Positions 1-10,165 are shown, counted from the stretch's first letter. The stretch is DNA of 64,000 bases from Pagrus major (GCF_040436345.1 NC_133238.1:1897267-1961266), one strand, 5' to 3'. Numbers and translations are program-made. Notes: generated from the letters alone by a model not told the origin.

Positions 1-67
1 ATATCAGATATTAAACTGATAAGAACAGATACTACACTTGATCTTAGCCAAAAGGCCGAGAAGCGAT
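1..67 (-). ncRNA. RNU2: U2 snRNA, copy 1 (5' part, cut by window edge)
   Basis: Contains U2 nt 1-67 only. The 5' end is the conserved ATCGCTTCTCGGCC, followed by the GTAGTA branch-site recognition sequence (nt 33-38) and stem IIa. The gene continues to the left of the window. Confidence 0.96.
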
Positions 68-108
68 GAGCCCCAGTCGTCTGCTGCCTGAGCCCACCTC
101 CTGGCACG

Positions 109-128
109 CTTCACACTCGTCGCGGTGT
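109..128 (-). promoter_or_regulatory. U2 proximal sequence element (PSE)
   Basis: On the minus strand it reads ACACCGCGACGAGTGTGAAG, at -42 to -61 from the U2 start at 67. Position and the CACC-n-n-GA core fit the vertebrate snRNA PSE (consensus like TCACCNTNACNTNAAAAG), the site bound by SNAPc. No TATA box follows, as expected for an RNA polymerase II snRNA gene. The same element is present in every unit, including the one whose U2 is interrupted (43399-43418). Confidence 0.72.
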
Positions 129-131
129 GCC

Positions 132-139
132 ATTTGCAT
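132..139 (-). promoter_or_regulatory. Octamer motif next to the U2 PSE
   Basis: A perfect ATTTGCAT/ATGCAAAT octamer (Oct-1/POU2F1 site) at -65 to -72 from the U2 start, three bases beyond the PSE. In well-studied vertebrate snRNA genes the octamer lies in a distal element near -200, so this spacing is unusual. Present at the same place in all units. Confidence 0.75.
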
Positions 140-218
140 TGCGCGGCGGAGTGGCTTGTGCTTAGCGGCTCCTCCCAAGCGCTCCGTGGCTTAGCCCCGA
201 GTCTGGTTAAGGCCGGCT

Positions 219-234
219 TTATTGATTTTCACAC
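219..234 (-). terminator. U5 3' box
   Basis: On the minus strand GTGTGAAAATCAATAA lies about 10 nt past the proposed U5 3' end. It resembles the snRNA 3' box (GTTTN0-3AAARNNAGA), which directs Integrator-dependent 3' end formation. It shares the 11-base core TGAAAATCAAT with the U2 3' box of the same unit. Confidence 0.65.
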
Positions 235-241
235 ATGCACG

Positions 242-359
242 AGGCTCAGCCAAACGGCAAAGCCTGCCAAAAATATCTTCAACTCATTGGTGTTCCTCTC
301 CACGGAAGTCTTTAGTAAAAGGCGAAAGACTTGTGCGTTATGAAGAGAAACCCGAGTAA
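242..359 (-). ncRNA. RNU5: U5 snRNA, copy 1 (reference description)
   Basis: U5 is the RNA core of the U5 snRNP. It contacts exon ends in the spliceosome and joins the U4/U6.U5 tri-snRNP. The minus strand starts TTACTCGGGTTTCTCTTCA, matching the 5' strand of stem I in vertebrate U5. Nt 36-50 contain the invariant loop I (GCCUUUUAC followed by UAAAG), flanked by the stem strands CUUUC and GAAAG-like bases. A CCGTGGAGAGGAACA block follows (nt 55-69). The Sm site AUUUUUG is at nt 86-92. The 3' stem-loop is formed by AGGCU (nt 95-99) with AGCCU (nt 114-118), plus an inner GCC/GGC pairing. This gives 118 nt, close to the human 116. The 3' end is inferred from the stem-loop and the 3' box position and could be off by a few bases. 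Confidence 0.93.
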
Positions 360-403
360 GTACAGCGCCTCTCCTCGACAGCAGCCAAGACAGCTGTGGT
401 CCC

Positions 404-423
404 AGGCACTCTTCTCATGGTGA
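404..423 (-). promoter_or_regulatory. U5 proximal sequence element (PSE)
   Basis: The minus strand reads TCACCATGAGAAGAGTGCCT at -45 to -64 from the U5 start at 359. This is a good match to the vertebrate PSE, including TCACC-n-T. It shares CACC and a GAGTG stretch with the U2 PSE of the same unit. No clear octamer lies near it. The nearest octamer-like sequence (ATGCAAAG, 673-680) is more than 300 bp upstream. Confidence 0.72.
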
Positions 424-769
424 GCCTCACTTGGCTCATCGCGCACCAAAATCCCTGGCCACGCCCGTCCCCACATTATCCCAGGCTCTACTCGACCGGT
501 TTGTGGAGAGAGAAAAGCCTGCTCGTTGGGCGCAGGCCACCAAACGTCACAAACACTCGGGCGCTTCCAGACTCTCTGTTTCAGTTGAGGACCGCGGGGG
601 GGAAATGCAGGGCACACTCAGCAGGTATTGCGCACCGGCCGCGGCGAGGCAGTTTTGCCTCTTTTTCTGACCATGCAAAGCGCAGCTCTCGCTGCGGTTT
701 GCCAGCCTTCTTCTTGCTGCCGATTCTGTGCCGCAATGTCAAGTTTGTCAAGGCCTTTGGTCTGCAACA
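424..769. other. Intergenic spacer between U5 promoter and U2 3' box
   Basis: GC-rich spacer with no recognised RNA or protein gene. It holds a CACGCCC Sp1/KLF-like box (450-456), a G7 run (596-602) that becomes G8 in many units, and two inverted repeats. The first is a perfect GAGGCA/TGCCTC hairpin at 646-661 followed by T5. The second is an imperfect ten-pair hairpin at 675-702. I looked for U1, U4, U6, U7, 5S and tRNA signatures and saw none. Part of it may act as the U5 distal enhancer, which I could not place. Confidence 0.6.
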
Positions 770-786
770 CTGATTGATTTTCAACA
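770..786 (-). terminator. U2 3' box
   Basis: On the minus strand GTTGAAAATCAATCAG begins about 12 nt past the U2 3' end at 798. Spacing and sequence fit the snRNA 3' box (GTTTN0-3AAARNNAGA). Repeated in each unit, including after the split U2 (about 37494-37510). Confidence 0.7.
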
Positions 787-797
787 AGGCCGGAGAG

Positions 798-985
798 GGG
801 TGCACCGTTCCCGGCGGCGCTGCAATACCGGGTCGATGCGTGGAGTGAACGGAGCAAGCCCCTGTTTCAGCTCCCGAGGCTAAAAATCCATTTAATATGT
901 TGTCCCCATATAGAGGACATATCAGATATTAAACTGATAAGAACAGATACTACACTTGATCTTAGCCAAAAGGCCGAGAAGCGAT
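798..985 (-). ncRNA. RNU2: U2 snRNA, copy 2 (reference description)
   Basis: U2 pairs with the intron branch site in the spliceosome. The 188-nt gene begins ATCGCTTCTCGGCCTTTTGG (stem-loop I). It carries GTAGTA at nt 33-38, stem IIa (nt 47-67, TATCAG with CTGATA), stem IIb (nt 68-84, GTCC with GGAC) and the Sm site ATTTTTAG (nt 99-106). Stem III is built round GGGGCTTGCTCC, and stem-loop IV has CCCGG/CCGGG arms around the ATTGCAG loop bound by U2B''. It ends GGTGCACCC. Most positions match human U2. Differences sit mainly in stems IIb and III and at two loop IV positions. The 3' end is placed by homology. Confidence 0.97.
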
Positions 986-1159
986 GAGCCCCAGTCGTCT
1001 GCTGCCTGAGCCCACCTCCTGGCACGCTTCACACTCGTCGCGGTGTGCCATTTGCATTGCGCGGCGGAGTGGCTTGTGCTTAGCGGCTCCTCCCAAGCGC
1101 TCCGTGGCTTAGCCCCGAGTCTGGTTAAGGCCGGCTTTATTGATTTTCACACATGCACG

Positions 1160-1277
1160 AGGCTCAGCCAAACGGCAAAGCCTGCCAAAAATATCTTCAA
1201 CTCATTGGTGTTCCTCTCCACGGAAGTCTTTAGTAAAAGGCGAAAGACTTGTGCGTTATGAAGAGAAACCCGAGTAA
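1160..1277 (-). ncRNA. RNU5: U5 snRNA, copy 2
   Basis: Same as copy 1 as far as read. Confidence 0.92.
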
Positions 1278-1715
1278 GTACAGCGCCTCTCCTCGACAGC
1301 AGCCAAGACAGCTGTGGTCCCAGGCACTCTTCTCATGGTGAGCCTCACTTGGCTCATCGCGCACCAAAATCCCTGGCCACGCCCGTCCCCACATTATCCC
1401 AGGCTCTACTCGACCGGTTTGTGGAGAGAGAAAAGCCTGCTCGTTGGGCGCAGGCCACCAAACGTCACAAACACTCGGGCGCTTCCAGACTCTCTGTTTC
1501 AGTTGAGGACCGCGGGGGGGAAATGCAGGGCACACTCAGCAGGTATTGCGCACCGGCCGCGGCGAGGCAGTTTTGCCTCTTTTTCTGACCATGCAAAGCG
1601 CAGCTCTCGCTGCGGTTTGCCAGCCTTCTTCTTGCTGCCGATTCTGTGCCGCAATGTCAAGTTTGTCAAGGCCTTTGGTCTGCAACACTGATTGATTTTC
1701 AACAAGGCCGGAGAG

Positions 1716-1903
1716 GGGTGCACCGTTCCCGGCGGCGCTGCAATACCGGGTCGATGCGTGGAGTGAACGGAGCAAGCCCCTGTTTCAGCTCCCGAGGCTA
1801 AAAATCCATTTAATATGTTGTCCCCATATAGAGGACATATCAGATATTAAACTGATAAGAACAGATACTACACTTGATCTTAGCCAAAAGGCCGAGAAGC
1901 GAT
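1716..1903 (-). ncRNA. RNU2: U2 snRNA, copy 3
   Basis: No difference from copy 2 noticed. Confidence 0.96.
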
Positions 1904-2077
1904 GAGCCCCAGTCGTCTGCTGCCTGAGCCCACCTCCTGGCACGCTTCACACTCGTCGCGGTGTGCCATTTGCATTGCGCGGCGGAGTGGCTTGTGCTTA
2001 GCGGCTCCTCCCAAGCGCTCCGTGGCTTAGCCCCGAGTCTGGTTAAGGCCGGCTTTATTGATTTTCACACATGCACG

Positions 2078-2195
2078 AGGCTCAGCCAAACGGCAAAGCC
2101 TGCCAAAAATATCTTCAACTCATTGGTGTTCCTCTCCACGGAAGTCTTTAGTAAAAGGCGAAAGACTTGTGCGTTATGAAGAGAAACCCGAGTAA
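2078..2195 (-). ncRNA. RNU5: U5 snRNA, copy 3
   Basis: No variant noticed. Confidence 0.92.
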
Positions 2196-2633
2196 GTACA
2201 GCGCCTCTCCTCGACAGCAGCCAAGACAGCTGTGGTCCCAGGCACTCTTCTCATGGTGAGCCTCACTTGGCTCATCGCGCACCAAAATCCCTGGCCACGC
2301 CCGTCCCCACATTATCCCAGGCTCTACTCGACCGGTTTGTGGAGAGAGAAAAGCCTGCTCGTTGGGCGCAGGCCACCAAACGTCACAAACACTCGGGCGC
2401 TTCCAGACTCTCTGTTTCAGTTGAGGACCGCGGGGGGGAAATGCAGGGCACACTCAGCAGGTATTGCGCACCGGCCGCGGCGAGGCAGTTTTGCCTCTTT
2501 TTCTGACCATGCAAAGCGCAGCTCTCGCTGCGGTTTGCCAGCCTTCTTCTTGCTGCCGATTCTGTGCCGCAATGTCAAGTTTGTCAAGGCCTTTGGTCTG
2601 CAACACTGATTGATTTTCAACAAGGCCGGAGAG

Positions 2634-2821
2634 GGGTGCACCGTTCCCGGCGGCGCTGCAATACCGGGTCGATGCGTGGAGTGAACGGAGCAAGCCCCTG
2701 TTTCAGCTCCCGAGGCTAAAAATCCATTTAATATGTTGTCCCCATATAGAGGACATATCAGATATTAAACTGATAAGAACAGATACTACACTTGATCTTA
2801 GCCAAAAGGCCGAGAAGCGAT
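2634..2821 (-). ncRNA. RNU2: U2 snRNA, copy 4
   Basis: No variant noticed. Confidence 0.96.
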
Positions 2822-2995
2822 GAGCCCCAGTCGTCTGCTGCCTGAGCCCACCTCCTGGCACGCTTCACACTCGTCGCGGTGTGCCATTTGCATTGCGCGG
2901 CGGAGTGGCTTGTGCTTAGCGGCTCCTCCCAAGCGCTCCGTGGCTTAGCCCCGAGTCTGGTTAAGGCCGGCTTTATTGATTTTCACACATGCACG

Positions 2996-3113
2996 AGGCT
3001 CAGCCAAACGGCAAAGCCTGCCAAAAATATCTTCAACTCATTGGTGTTCCTCTCCACGGAAGTCTTTAGTAAAAGGCGAAAGACTTGTGCGTTATGAAGA
3101 GAAACCCGAGTAA
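2996..3113 (-). ncRNA. RNU5: U5 snRNA, copy 4
   Basis: No variant noticed. Confidence 0.92.
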
Positions 3114-3551
3114 GTACAGCGCCTCTCCTCGACAGCAGCCAAGACAGCTGTGGTCCCAGGCACTCTTCTCATGGTGAGCCTCACTTGGCTCATCGCGCAC
3201 CAAAATCCCTGGCCACGCCCGTCCCCACATTATCCCAGGCTCTACTCGACCGGTTTGTGGAGAGAGAAAAGCCTGCTCGTTGGGCGCAGGCCACCAAACG
3301 TCACAAACACTCGGGCGCTTCCAGACTCTCTGTTTCAGTTGAGGACCGCGGGGGGGAAATGCAGGGCACACTCAGCAGGTATTGCGCACCGGCCGCGGCG
3401 AGGCAGTTTTGCCTCTTTTTCTGACCATGCAAAGCGCAGCTCTCGCTGCGGTTTGCCAGCCTTCTTCTTGCTGCCGATTCTGTGCCGCAATGTCAAGTTT
3501 GTCAAGGCCTTTGGTCTGCAACACTGATTGATTTTCAACAAGGCCGGAGAG

Positions 3552-3739
3552 GGGTGCACCGTTCCCGGCGGCGCTGCAATACCGGGTCGATGCGTGGAGT
3601 GAACGGAGCAAGCCCCTGTTTCAGCTCCCGAGGCTAAAAATCCATTTAATATGTTGTCCCCATATAGAGGACATATCAGATATTAAACTGATAAGAACAG
3701 ATACTACACTTGATCTTAGCCAAAAGGCCGAGAAGCGAT
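3552..3739 (-). ncRNA. RNU2: U2 snRNA, copy 5
   Basis: No variant noticed. Confidence 0.96.
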
Positions 3740-3913
3740 GAGCCCCAGTCGTCTGCTGCCTGAGCCCACCTCCTGGCACGCTTCACACTCGTCGCGGTGT
3801 GCCATTTGCATTGCGCGGCGGAGTGGCTTGTGCTTAGCGGCTCCTCCCAAGCGCTCCGTGGCTTAGCCCCGAGTCTGGTTAAGGCCGGCTTTATTGATTT
3901 TCACACATGCACG

Positions 3914-4031
3914 AGGCTCAGCCAAACGGCAAAGCCTGCCAAAAATATCTTCAACTCATTGGTGTTCCTCTCCACGGAAGTCTTTAGTAAAAGGCGAAAG
4001 ACTTGTGCGTTATGAAGAGAAACCCGAGTAA
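3914..4031 (-). ncRNA. RNU5: U5 snRNA, copy 5
   Basis: No variant noticed. Confidence 0.92.
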
Positions 4032-4469
4032 GTACAGCGCCTCTCCTCGACAGCAGCCAAGACAGCTGTGGTCCCAGGCACTCTTCTCATGGTGAGCCTC
4101 ACTTGGCTCATCGCGCACCAAAATCCCTGGCCACGCCCGTCCCCACATTATCCCAGGCTCTACTCGACCGGTTTGTGGAGAGAGAAAAGCCTGCTCGTTG
4201 GGCGCAGGCCACCAAACGTCACAAACACTCGGGCGCTTCCAGACTCTCTGTTTCAGTTGAGGACCGCGGGGGGGAAATGCAGGGCACACTCAGCAGGTAT
4301 TGCGCACCGGCCGCGGCGAGGCAGTTTTGCCTCTTTTTCTGACCATGCAAAGCGCAGCTCTCGCTGCGGTTTGCCAGCCTTCTTCTTGCTGCCGATTCTG
4401 TGCCGCAATGTCAAGTTTGTCAAGGCCTTTGGTCTGCAACACTGATTGATTTTCAACAAGGCCGGAGAG

Positions 4470-4657
4470 GGGTGCACCGTTCCCGGCGGCGCTGCAATAC
4501 CGGGTCGATGCGTGGAGTGAACGGAGCAAGCCCCTGTTTCAGCTCCCGAGGCTAAAAATCCATTTAATATGTTGTCCCCATATAGAGGACATATCAGATA
4601 TTAAACTGATAAGAACAGATACTACACTTGATCTTAGCCAAAAGGCCGAGAAGCGAT
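4470..4657 (-). ncRNA. RNU2: U2 snRNA, copy 6
   Basis: No variant noticed. Confidence 0.96.
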
Positions 4658-4831
4658 GAGCCCCAGTCGTCTGCTGCCTGAGCCCACCTCCTGGCACGCT
4701 TCACACTCGTCGCGGTGTGCCATTTGCATTGCGCGGCGGAGTGGCTTGTGCTTAGCGGCTCCTCCCAAGCGCTCCGTGGCTTAGCCCCGAGTCTGGTTAA
4801 GGCCGGCTTTATTGATTTTCACACATGCACG

Positions 4832-4949
4832 AGGCTCAGCCAAACGGCAAAGCCTGCCAAAAATATCTTCAACTCATTGGTGTTCCTCTCCACGGAAGTC
4901 TTTAGTAAAAGGCGAAAGACTTGTGCGTTATGAAGAGAAACCCGAGTAA
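4832..4949 (-). ncRNA. RNU5: U5 snRNA, copy 6
   Basis: No variant noticed. Confidence 0.92.
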
Positions 4950-5387
4950 GTACAGCGCCTCTCCTCGACAGCAGCCAAGACAGCTGTGGTCCCAGGCACT
5001 CTTCTCATGGTGAGCCTCACTTGGCTCATCGCGCACCAAAATCCCTGGCCACGCCCGTCCCCACATTATCCCAGGCTCTACTCGACCGGTTTGTGGAGAG
5101 AGAAAAGCCTGCTCGTTGGGCGCAGGCCACCAAACGTCACAAACACTCGGGCGCTTCCAGACTCTCTGTTTCAGTTGAGGACCGCGGGGGGGAAATGCAG
5201 GGCACACTCAGCAGGTATTGCGCACCGGCCGCGGCGAGGCAGTTTTGCCTCTTTTTCTGACCATGCAAAGCGCAGCTCTCGCTGCGGTTTGCCAGCCTTC
5301 TTCTTGCTGCCGATTCTGTGCCGCAATGTCAAGTTTGTCAAGGCCTTTGGTCTGCAACACTGATTGATTTTCAACAAGGCCGGAGAG

Positions 5388-5575
5388 GGGTGCACCGTTC
5401 CCGGCGGCGCTGCAATACCGGGTCGATGCGTGGAGTGAACGGAGCAAGCCCCTGTTTCAGCTCCCGAGGCTAAAAATCCATTTAATATGTTGTCCCCATA
5501 TAGAGGACATATCAGATATTAAACTGATAAGAACAGATACTACACTTGATCTTAGCCAAAAGGCCGAGAAGCGAT
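5388..5575 (-). ncRNA. RNU2: U2 snRNA, copy 7
   Basis: No variant noticed. Confidence 0.96.
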
Positions 5576-5749
5576 GAGCCCCAGTCGTCTGCTGCCTGAG
5601 CCCACCTCCTGGCACGCTTCACACTCGTCGCGGTGTGCCATTTGCATTGCGCGGCGGAGTGGCTTGTGCTTAGCGGCTCCTCCCAAGCGCTCCGTGGCTT
5701 AGCCCCGAGTCTGGTTAAGGCCGGCTTTATTGATTTTCACACATGCACG

Positions 5750-5867
5750 AGGCTCAGCCAAACGGCAAAGCCTGCCAAAAATATCTTCAACTCATTGGTG
5801 TTCCTCTCCACGGAAGTCTTTAGTAAAAGGCGAAAGACTTGTGCGTTATGAAGAGAAACCCGAGTAA
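5750..5867 (-). ncRNA. RNU5: U5 snRNA, copy 7
   Basis: No variant noticed. Confidence 0.92.
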
Positions 5868-6305
5868 GTACAGCGCCTCTCCTCGACAGCAGCCAAGACA
5901 GCTGTGGTCCCAGGCACTCTTCTCATGGTGAGCCTCACTTGGCTCATCGCGCACCAAAATCCCTGGCCACGCCCGTCCCCACATTATCCCAGGCTCTACT
6001 CGACCGGTTTGTGGAGAGAGAAAAGCCTGCTCGTTGGGCGCAGGCCACCAAACGTCACAAACACTCGGGCGCTTCCAGACTCTCTGTTTCAGTTGAGGAC
6101 CGCGGGGGGGAAATGCAGGGCACACTCAGCAGGTATTGCGCACCGGCCGCGGCGAGGCAGTTTTGCCTCTTTTTCTGACCATGCAAAGCGCAGCTCTCGC
6201 TGCGGTTTGCCAGCCTTCTTCTTGCTGCCGATTCTGTGCCGCAATGTCAAGTTTGTCAAGGCCTTTGGTCTGCAACACTGATTGATTTTCAACAAGGCCG
6301 GAGAG

Positions 6306-6493
6306 GGGTGCACCGTTCCCGGCGGCGCTGCAATACCGGGTCGATGCGTGGAGTGAACGGAGCAAGCCCCTGTTTCAGCTCCCGAGGCTAAAAATCCATT
6401 TAATATGTTGTCCCCATATAGAGGACATATCAGATATTAAACTGATAAGAACAGATACTACACTTGATCTTAGCCAAAAGGCCGAGAAGCGAT
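6306..6493 (-). ncRNA. RNU2: U2 snRNA, copy 8
   Basis: No variant noticed. Confidence 0.96.
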
Positions 6494-6667
6494 GAGCCCC
6501 AGTCGTCTGCTGCCTGAGCCCACCTCCTGGCACGCTTCACACTCGTCGCGGTGTGCCATTTGCATTGCGCGGCGGAGTGGCTTGTGCTTAGCGGCTCCTC
6601 CCAAGCGCTCCGTGGCTTAGCCCCGAGTCTGGTTAAGGCCGGCTTTATTGATTTTCACACATGCACG

Positions 6668-6785
6668 AGGCTCAGCCAAACGGCAAAGCCTGCCAAAAAT
6701 ATCTTCAACTCATTGGTGTTCCTCTCCACGGAAGTCTTTAGTAAAAGGCGAAAGACTTGTGCGTTATGAAGAGAAACCCGAGTAA
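6668..6785 (-). ncRNA. RNU5: U5 snRNA, copy 8
   Basis: No variant noticed. Confidence 0.92.
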
Positions 6786-7223
6786 GTACAGCGCCTCTCC
6801 TCGACAGCAGCCAAGACAGCTGTGGTCCCAGGCACTCTTCTCATGGTGAGCCTCACTTGGCTCATCGCGCACCAAAATCCCTGGCCACGCCCGTCCCCAC
6901 ATTATCCCAGGCTCTACTCGACCGGTTTGTGGAGAGAGAAAAGCCTGCTCGTTGGGCGCAGGCCACCAAACGTCACAAACACTCGGGCGCTTCCAGACTC
7001 TCTGTTTCAGTTGAGGACCGCGGGGGGGAAATGCAGGGCACACTCAGCAGGTATTGCGCACCGGCCGCGGCGAGGCAGTTTTGCCTCTTTTTCTGACCAT
7101 GCAAAGCGCAGCTCTCGCTGCGGTTTGCCAGCCTTCTTCTTGCTGCCGATTCTGTGCCGCAATGTCAAGTTTGTCAAGGCCTTTGGTCTGCAACACTGAT
7201 TGATTTTCAACAAGGCCGGAGAG

Positions 7224-7411
7224 GGGTGCACCGTTCCCGGCGGCGCTGCAATACCGGGTCGATGCGTGGAGTGAACGGAGCAAGCCCCTGTTTCAGCTCC
7301 CGAGGCTAAAAATCCATTTAATATGTTGTCCCCATATAGAGGACATATCAGATATTAAACTGATAAGAACAGATACTACACTTGATCTTAGCCAAAAGGC
7401 CGAGAAGCGAT
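7224..7411 (-). ncRNA. RNU2: U2 snRNA, copy 9
   Basis: No variant noticed. Confidence 0.96.
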
Positions 7412-7585
7412 GAGCCCCAGTCGTCTGCTGCCTGAGCCCACCTCCTGGCACGCTTCACACTCGTCGCGGTGTGCCATTTGCATTGCGCGGCGGAGTGGCT
7501 TGTGCTTAGCGGCTCCTCCCAAGCGCTCCGTGGCTTAGCCCCGAGTCTGGTTAAGGCCGGCTTTATTGATTTTCACACATGCACG

Positions 7586-7703
7586 AGGCTCAGCCAAACG
7601 GCAAAGCCTGCCAAAAATATCTTCAACTCATTGGTGTTCCTCTCCACGGAAGTCTTTAGTAAAAGGCGAAAGACTTGTGCGTTATGAAGAGAAACCCGAG
7701 TAA
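7586..7703 (-). ncRNA. RNU5: U5 snRNA, copy 9
   Basis: No variant noticed. Confidence 0.92.
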
Positions 7704-8141
7704 GTACAGCGCCTCTCCTCGACAGCAGCCAAGACAGCTGTGGTCCCAGGCACTCTTCTCATGGTGAGCCTCACTTGGCTCATCGCGCACCAAAATCCCT
7801 GGCCACGCCCGTCCCCACATTATCCCAGGCTCTACTCGACCGGTTTGTGGAGAGAGAAAAGCCTGCTCGTTGGGCGCAGGCCACCAAACGTCACAAACAC
7901 TCGGGCGCTTCCAGACTCTCTGTTTCAGTTGAGGACCGCGGGGGGGAAATGCAGGGCACACTCAGCAGGTATTGCGCACCGGCCGCGGCGAGGCAGTTTT
8001 GCCTCTTTTTCTGACCATGCAAAGCGCAGCTCTCGCTGCGGTTTGCCAGCCTTCTTCTTGCTGCCGATTCTGTGCCGCAATGTCAAGTTTGTCAAGGCCT
8101 TTGGTCTGCAACACTGATTGATTTTCAACAAGGCCGGAGAG

Positions 8142-8329
8142 GGGTGCACCGTTCCCGGCGGCGCTGCAATACCGGGTCGATGCGTGGAGTGAACGGAGCA
8201 AGCCCCTGTTTCAGCTCCCGAGGCTAAAAATCCATTTAATATGTTGTCCCCATATAGAGGACATATCAGATATTAAACTGATAAGAACAGATACTACACT
8301 TGATCTTAGCCAAAAGGCCGAGAAGCGAT
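8142..8329 (-). ncRNA. RNU2: U2 snRNA, copy 10
   Basis: No variant noticed. Confidence 0.96.
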
Positions 8330-8503
8330 GAGCCCCAGTCGTCTGCTGCCTGAGCCCACCTCCTGGCACGCTTCACACTCGTCGCGGTGTGCCATTTGCA
8401 TTGCGCGGCGGAGTGGCTTGTGCTTAGCGGCTCCTCCCAAGCGCTCCGTGGCTTAGCCCCGAGTCTGGTTAAGGCCGGCTTTATTGATTTTCACACATGC
8501 ACG

Positions 8504-8621
8504 AGGCTCAGCCAAACGGCAAAGCCTGCCAAAAATATCTTCAACTCATTGGTGTTCCTCTCCACGGAAGTCTTTAGTAAAAGGCGAAAGACTTGTGCGT
8601 TATGAAGAGAAACCCGAGTAA
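8504..8621 (-). ncRNA. RNU5: U5 snRNA, copy 10
   Basis: RNA unchanged. The upstream region has a C-to-T change at 8647 (plus strand), between the start and the PSE. Confidence 0.92.
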
Positions 8622-9059
8622 GTACAGCGCCTCTCCTCGACAGCAGTCAAGACAGCTGTGGTCCCAGGCACTCTTCTCATGGTGAGCCTCACTTGGCTCA
8701 TCGCGCACCAAAATCCCTGGCCACGCCCGTCCCCACATTATCCCAGGCTCTACTCGACCGGTTTGTGGAGAGAGAAAAGCCTGCTCGTTGGGCGCAGGCC
8801 ACCAAACGTCACAAACACTCGGGCGCTTCCAGACTCTCTGTTTCAGTTGAGGACCGCGGGGGGGAAATGCAGGGCACACTCAGCAGGTATTGCGCACCGG
8901 CCGCGGCGAGGCAGTTTTGCCTCTTTTTCTGACCATGCAAAGCGCAGCTCTCGCTGCGGTTTGCCAGCCTTCTTCTTGCTGCCGATTCTGTGCCGCAATG
9001 TCAAGTTTGTCAAGGCCTTTGGTCTGCAACACTGATTGATTTTCAACAAGGCCGGAGAG

Positions 9060-9247
9060 GGGTGCACCGTTCCCGGCGGCGCTGCAATACCGGGTCGATG
9101 CGTGGAGTGAACGGAGCAAGCCCCTGTTTCAGCTCCCGAGGCTAAAAATCCATTTAATATGTTGTCCCCATATAGAGGACATATCAGATATTAAACTGAT
9201 AAGAACAGATACTACACTTGATCTTAGCCAAAAGGCCGAGAAGCGAT
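9060..9247 (-). ncRNA. RNU2: U2 snRNA, copy 11
   Basis: RNA unchanged. Its promoter has G-to-T at 9309 (plus strand), between PSE and octamer, shared with copies 23, 29 and 32. Confidence 0.96.
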
Positions 9248-9421
9248 GAGCCCCAGTCGTCTGCTGCCTGAGCCCACCTCCTGGCACGCTTCACACTCGT
9301 CGCGGTGTTCCATTTGCATTGCGCGGCGGAGTGGCTTGTGCTTAGCGGCTCCTCCCAAGCGCTCCGTGGCTTAGCCCCGATTCTGGTTAAGGCCGGCTTT
9401 ATTGATTTTCACACATGCACG

Positions 9422-9539
9422 AGGCTCAGCCAAACGGCAAAGCCTGCCAAAAATATCTTCAACTCATTGGTGTTCCTCTCCACGGAAGTCTTTAGTAAAA
9501 GGCGAAAGACTTGTGCGTTATGAAGAGAAACCCGAGTAA
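9422..9539 (-). ncRNA. RNU5: U5 snRNA, copy 11
   Basis: RNA unchanged. Downstream flank has G-to-T at 9381, also seen in units 23 and 32. Confidence 0.92.
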
Positions 9540-9977
9540 GTACAGCGCCTCTCCTCGACAGCAGCCAAGACAGCTGTGGTCCCAGGCACTCTTCTCATGG
9601 TGAGCCTCACTTGGCTCATCGCGCACCAAAATCCCTGGCCACGCCCGTCCCCACATTATCCCAGGCTCTACTCGACCGGTTTGTGGAGAGAGAAAAGCCT
9701 GCTCGTTGGGCGCAGGCCACCAAACGTCACAAACACTCGGGCGCTTCCAGACTCTCTGTTTCAGTTGAGGACCGCGGGGGGGAAATGCAGGGCACACTCA
9801 GCAGGTATTGCGCACCGGCCGCGGCGAGGCAGTTTTGCCTCTTTTTCTGACCATGCAAAGCGCAGCTCTCGCTGCGGTTTGCCAGCCTTCTTCTTGCTGC
9901 CGATTCTGTGCCGCAATGTCAAGTTTGTCAAGGCCTTTGGTCTGCAACACTGATTGATTTTCAACAAGGCCGGAGAG

Positions 9978-10165
9978 GGGTGCACCGTTCCCGGCGGCGC
10001 TGCAATACCGGGTCGATGCGTGGAGTGAACGGAGCAAGCCCCTGTTTCAGCTCCCGAGGCTAAAAATCCATTTAATATGTTGTCCCCATATAGAGGACAT
10101 ATCAGATATTAAACTGATAAGAACAGATACTACACTTGATCTTAGCCAAAAGGCCGAGAAGCGAT
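9978..10165 (-). ncRNA. RNU2: U2 snRNA, copy 12
   Basis: No variant noticed. Confidence 0.96.

Larger units (their letters stand above)
68..985 (-). repeat. Reference 918-bp repeat unit
   Basis: The first complete period, used here as the reference unit. From left to right on the plus strand it holds the U2 upstream region (68-139), the U5 3' box (219-234), U5 (242-359), the U5 PSE (404-423), a spacer with no recognised gene (424-769), the U2 3' box (770-786) and U2 (798-985). Elements described for this unit recur at the same offsets in all other units. The U5 gene lies upstream of the U2 gene that ends at 67 and downstream of the one ending at 985. Both are transcribed leftwards. Confidence 0.95.

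Noticed and set aside
242-262. U5 ending right after the Sm site with a 4-bp stem
   Set aside because: A longer 3' stem-loop (AGGCU with AGCCU, plus an inner GCC/GGC) gives the normal U5 length and puts the 3' box 10 nt downstream, so the longer end is preferred.
646-661. Histone mRNA 3' stem-loop
   Set aside because: Stem length and loop size fit, but the sequence does not match the conserved histone stem and no histone gene is near.
690-780. U7-like snRNA (minus strand CAGTGTTGCAG after the U2 3' box)
   Set aside because: Resembles only the first bases of U7. No U7 Sm site or histone-pairing segment follows.
424-797. A third RNA gene (U1, U4, U6, 5S or tRNA) in the spacer
   Set aside because: No Sm site, A/B/C-box pattern or conserved core of these RNAs was found on either strand.
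125-843. Open frames of 72 to 164 codons that recur in every unit on both strands
   Set aside because: They overlap U2, U5 and their promoters, start at varied codons, change length with the G7/G8 run, and have no domain. They are chance frames repeated by the array.
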